64,000 nucleotides of DNA, from NCBI RefSeq assembly GCF_003663825.1, contig NZ_RCCC01000001.1, forward strand, positions 2,922,501-2,986,500, given 5' to 3'. The first letter of the stretch is position 1; every line of letters begins with the position of its first letter. The notes under the pieces are model-generated. The model saw only the letters and a list, made by a program, of their open reading frames with translations. It searched no databases and was not told the DNA's origin. The position numbers were made by a program, and so were the translations under genes. This document shows positions 63,691-64,000 of this stretch, piece after piece. The stretch comes from Acidovorax sp. 106 (GTDB lineage: Bacteria; Pseudomonadota; Gammaproteobacteria; Burkholderiales; Burkholderiaceae_C).

Positions 63691-64000
63691 TCAGGCGGTG
63701 AGGGCGGCGCCCTCGCGCACCAGCACCTCGCCGCGCAGGGTGTAGGCCTTGGCTTCGGTGATGGTCACATCTACCATCTGGCCCACCAGGCGGGGCTGGC
63801 CCACAAAGTTGACCACGCGGTTGCACTCGGTGCGGCCCATCAGCTCGGTAGCGTCGCGCTTGGAGGCGCCTTCCACCAAAATGCGCTGCACCGTGCCCAC
63901 ACGGCTTTCGCTGATGGACTTGATGTTGGCGTTGATAACGCCCTGCAGGTGTTGCAAGCGGCGCAGCTTCACGTCGTGCGGCGTGTCGTCGTGCAGGCCC
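63691..64000 (-). CDS. miaB: tRNA-2-methylthio-N6-dimethylallyladenosine synthase, C-terminal part (cut by window edge)
   Basis: The last ~103 residues of MiaB, the radical-SAM enzyme that methylthiolates N6-isopentenyl-A37 of tRNAs. The visible part has [20 protein letters not shown], the methylthiotransferase linker [20 protein letters not shown], and the TRAM RNA-binding domain with [14 protein letters not shown] and [13 protein letters not shown]. The two Fe-S cluster binding regions lie outside the window. The gene is cut at base 64000 by the window edge, not broken. It runs directly into the kinase gene. Confidence 0.94.
   Translation of the reverse strand, partial: GLHDDTPHDVKLRRLQHLQGVINANIKSISESRVGTVQRILVEGASKRDATELMGRTECNRVVNFVGQPRLVGQMVDVTITEAKAYTLRGEVLVREGAALTA

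Noticed and set aside
1..64000. tRNA, rRNA, CRISPR, insertion sequence or prophage
   Set aside because: I looked through the gaps between genes and found no cloverleaf, no spaced repeat array, no transposase or phage gene; the only repeat family is the palindromes described.

Overview
The window is a chromosomal segment of a high-GC betaproteobacterium of the family Comamonadaceae, most like Acidovorax or a close relative. The evidence is gene order: lepB-DUF4845-rnc-era-recO-pdxJ-acpS-nagZ, LysR-leuC-entericidin-leuD-leuB-asd-fimV-truA-trpF-trpB-trpA-accD, and rpsF-priB-rpsR-rplI-dnaB are the arrangements usual in this family. A family of short palindromes (core TAGCGCTTA / TAAGCGCTA), which I recall from Acidovorax-type genomes, is scattered between genes. 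I see no phage, insertion sequence, CRISPR array, rRNA or tRNA gene; most of the window is housekeeping DNA with tightly packed genes and many ATGA start/stop overlaps.

Layout. 1-5791 (+): end of lepB, DUF4845, rnc, era, recO, pdxJ, acpS, nagZ. 5847-8085 (-): an MscS-type channel and lysS. 8225-18851 (-): a polysaccharide (O-antigen or exopolysaccharide type) locus with a WbpM/CapD-type dehydratase, Wzx-type flippase, acyltransferase, two glycosyltransferases, a methyltransferase, ugd, a DegT/ArnB-type aminotransferase and a PglC-type initiating phosphosugar transferase; no Wzy polymerase or ligase is visible. 19115-19678 (+): YggT protein. 19828-33929 (-): accD, trpA, trpB, trpF, truA, fimV, asd, a small membrane protein, leuB, leuD, entericidin, leuC and a LysR regulator. 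34191-39584 (-): a beta-CASP metallo-hydrolase, then dnaJ, dnaK, grpE. 39835-42893 (+): rpsF, priB, rpsR, rplI, dnaB. 42990-46352 (-): a small membrane protein, PIN-PhoH ATPase, PrxQ peroxiredoxin and an Mth938-like protein. 46504-54869 (+): alanine-type aminotransferase, two exported proteins, hom, a small membrane protein, thrC, mobB, moeA, moaD. 54939-64000 (-): a C13-type peptidase, opgH, opgG, a GlrR/QseF-type sigma-54 activator, a QseG-type lipoprotein, its sensor kinase, and the end of miaB.

The most striking signal is the 192-base gap between the glrR-like gene and opgG. It contains, in order, a perfect TGTC-N10-GACA dyad (the element known for GlrR/QseF in enterobacteria), a full match to the IHF consensus, and a near-perfect sigma-54 -24/-12 element (TGGCAC-N5-TTGC) at the expected spacings and pointing into opgGH. 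This predicts that the adjacent kinase-lipoprotein-regulator set controls periplasmic glucan synthesis. I do not know this link from the literature.

A second theme is the palindrome family. Two copies are perfect 17-base-pair hairpins with compensating base changes. Another forms the last eight codons and the stop of acpS. Rare-codon remnants appear to be embedded inside trpF, moeA and the LysR gene, and perhaps at the start of era.
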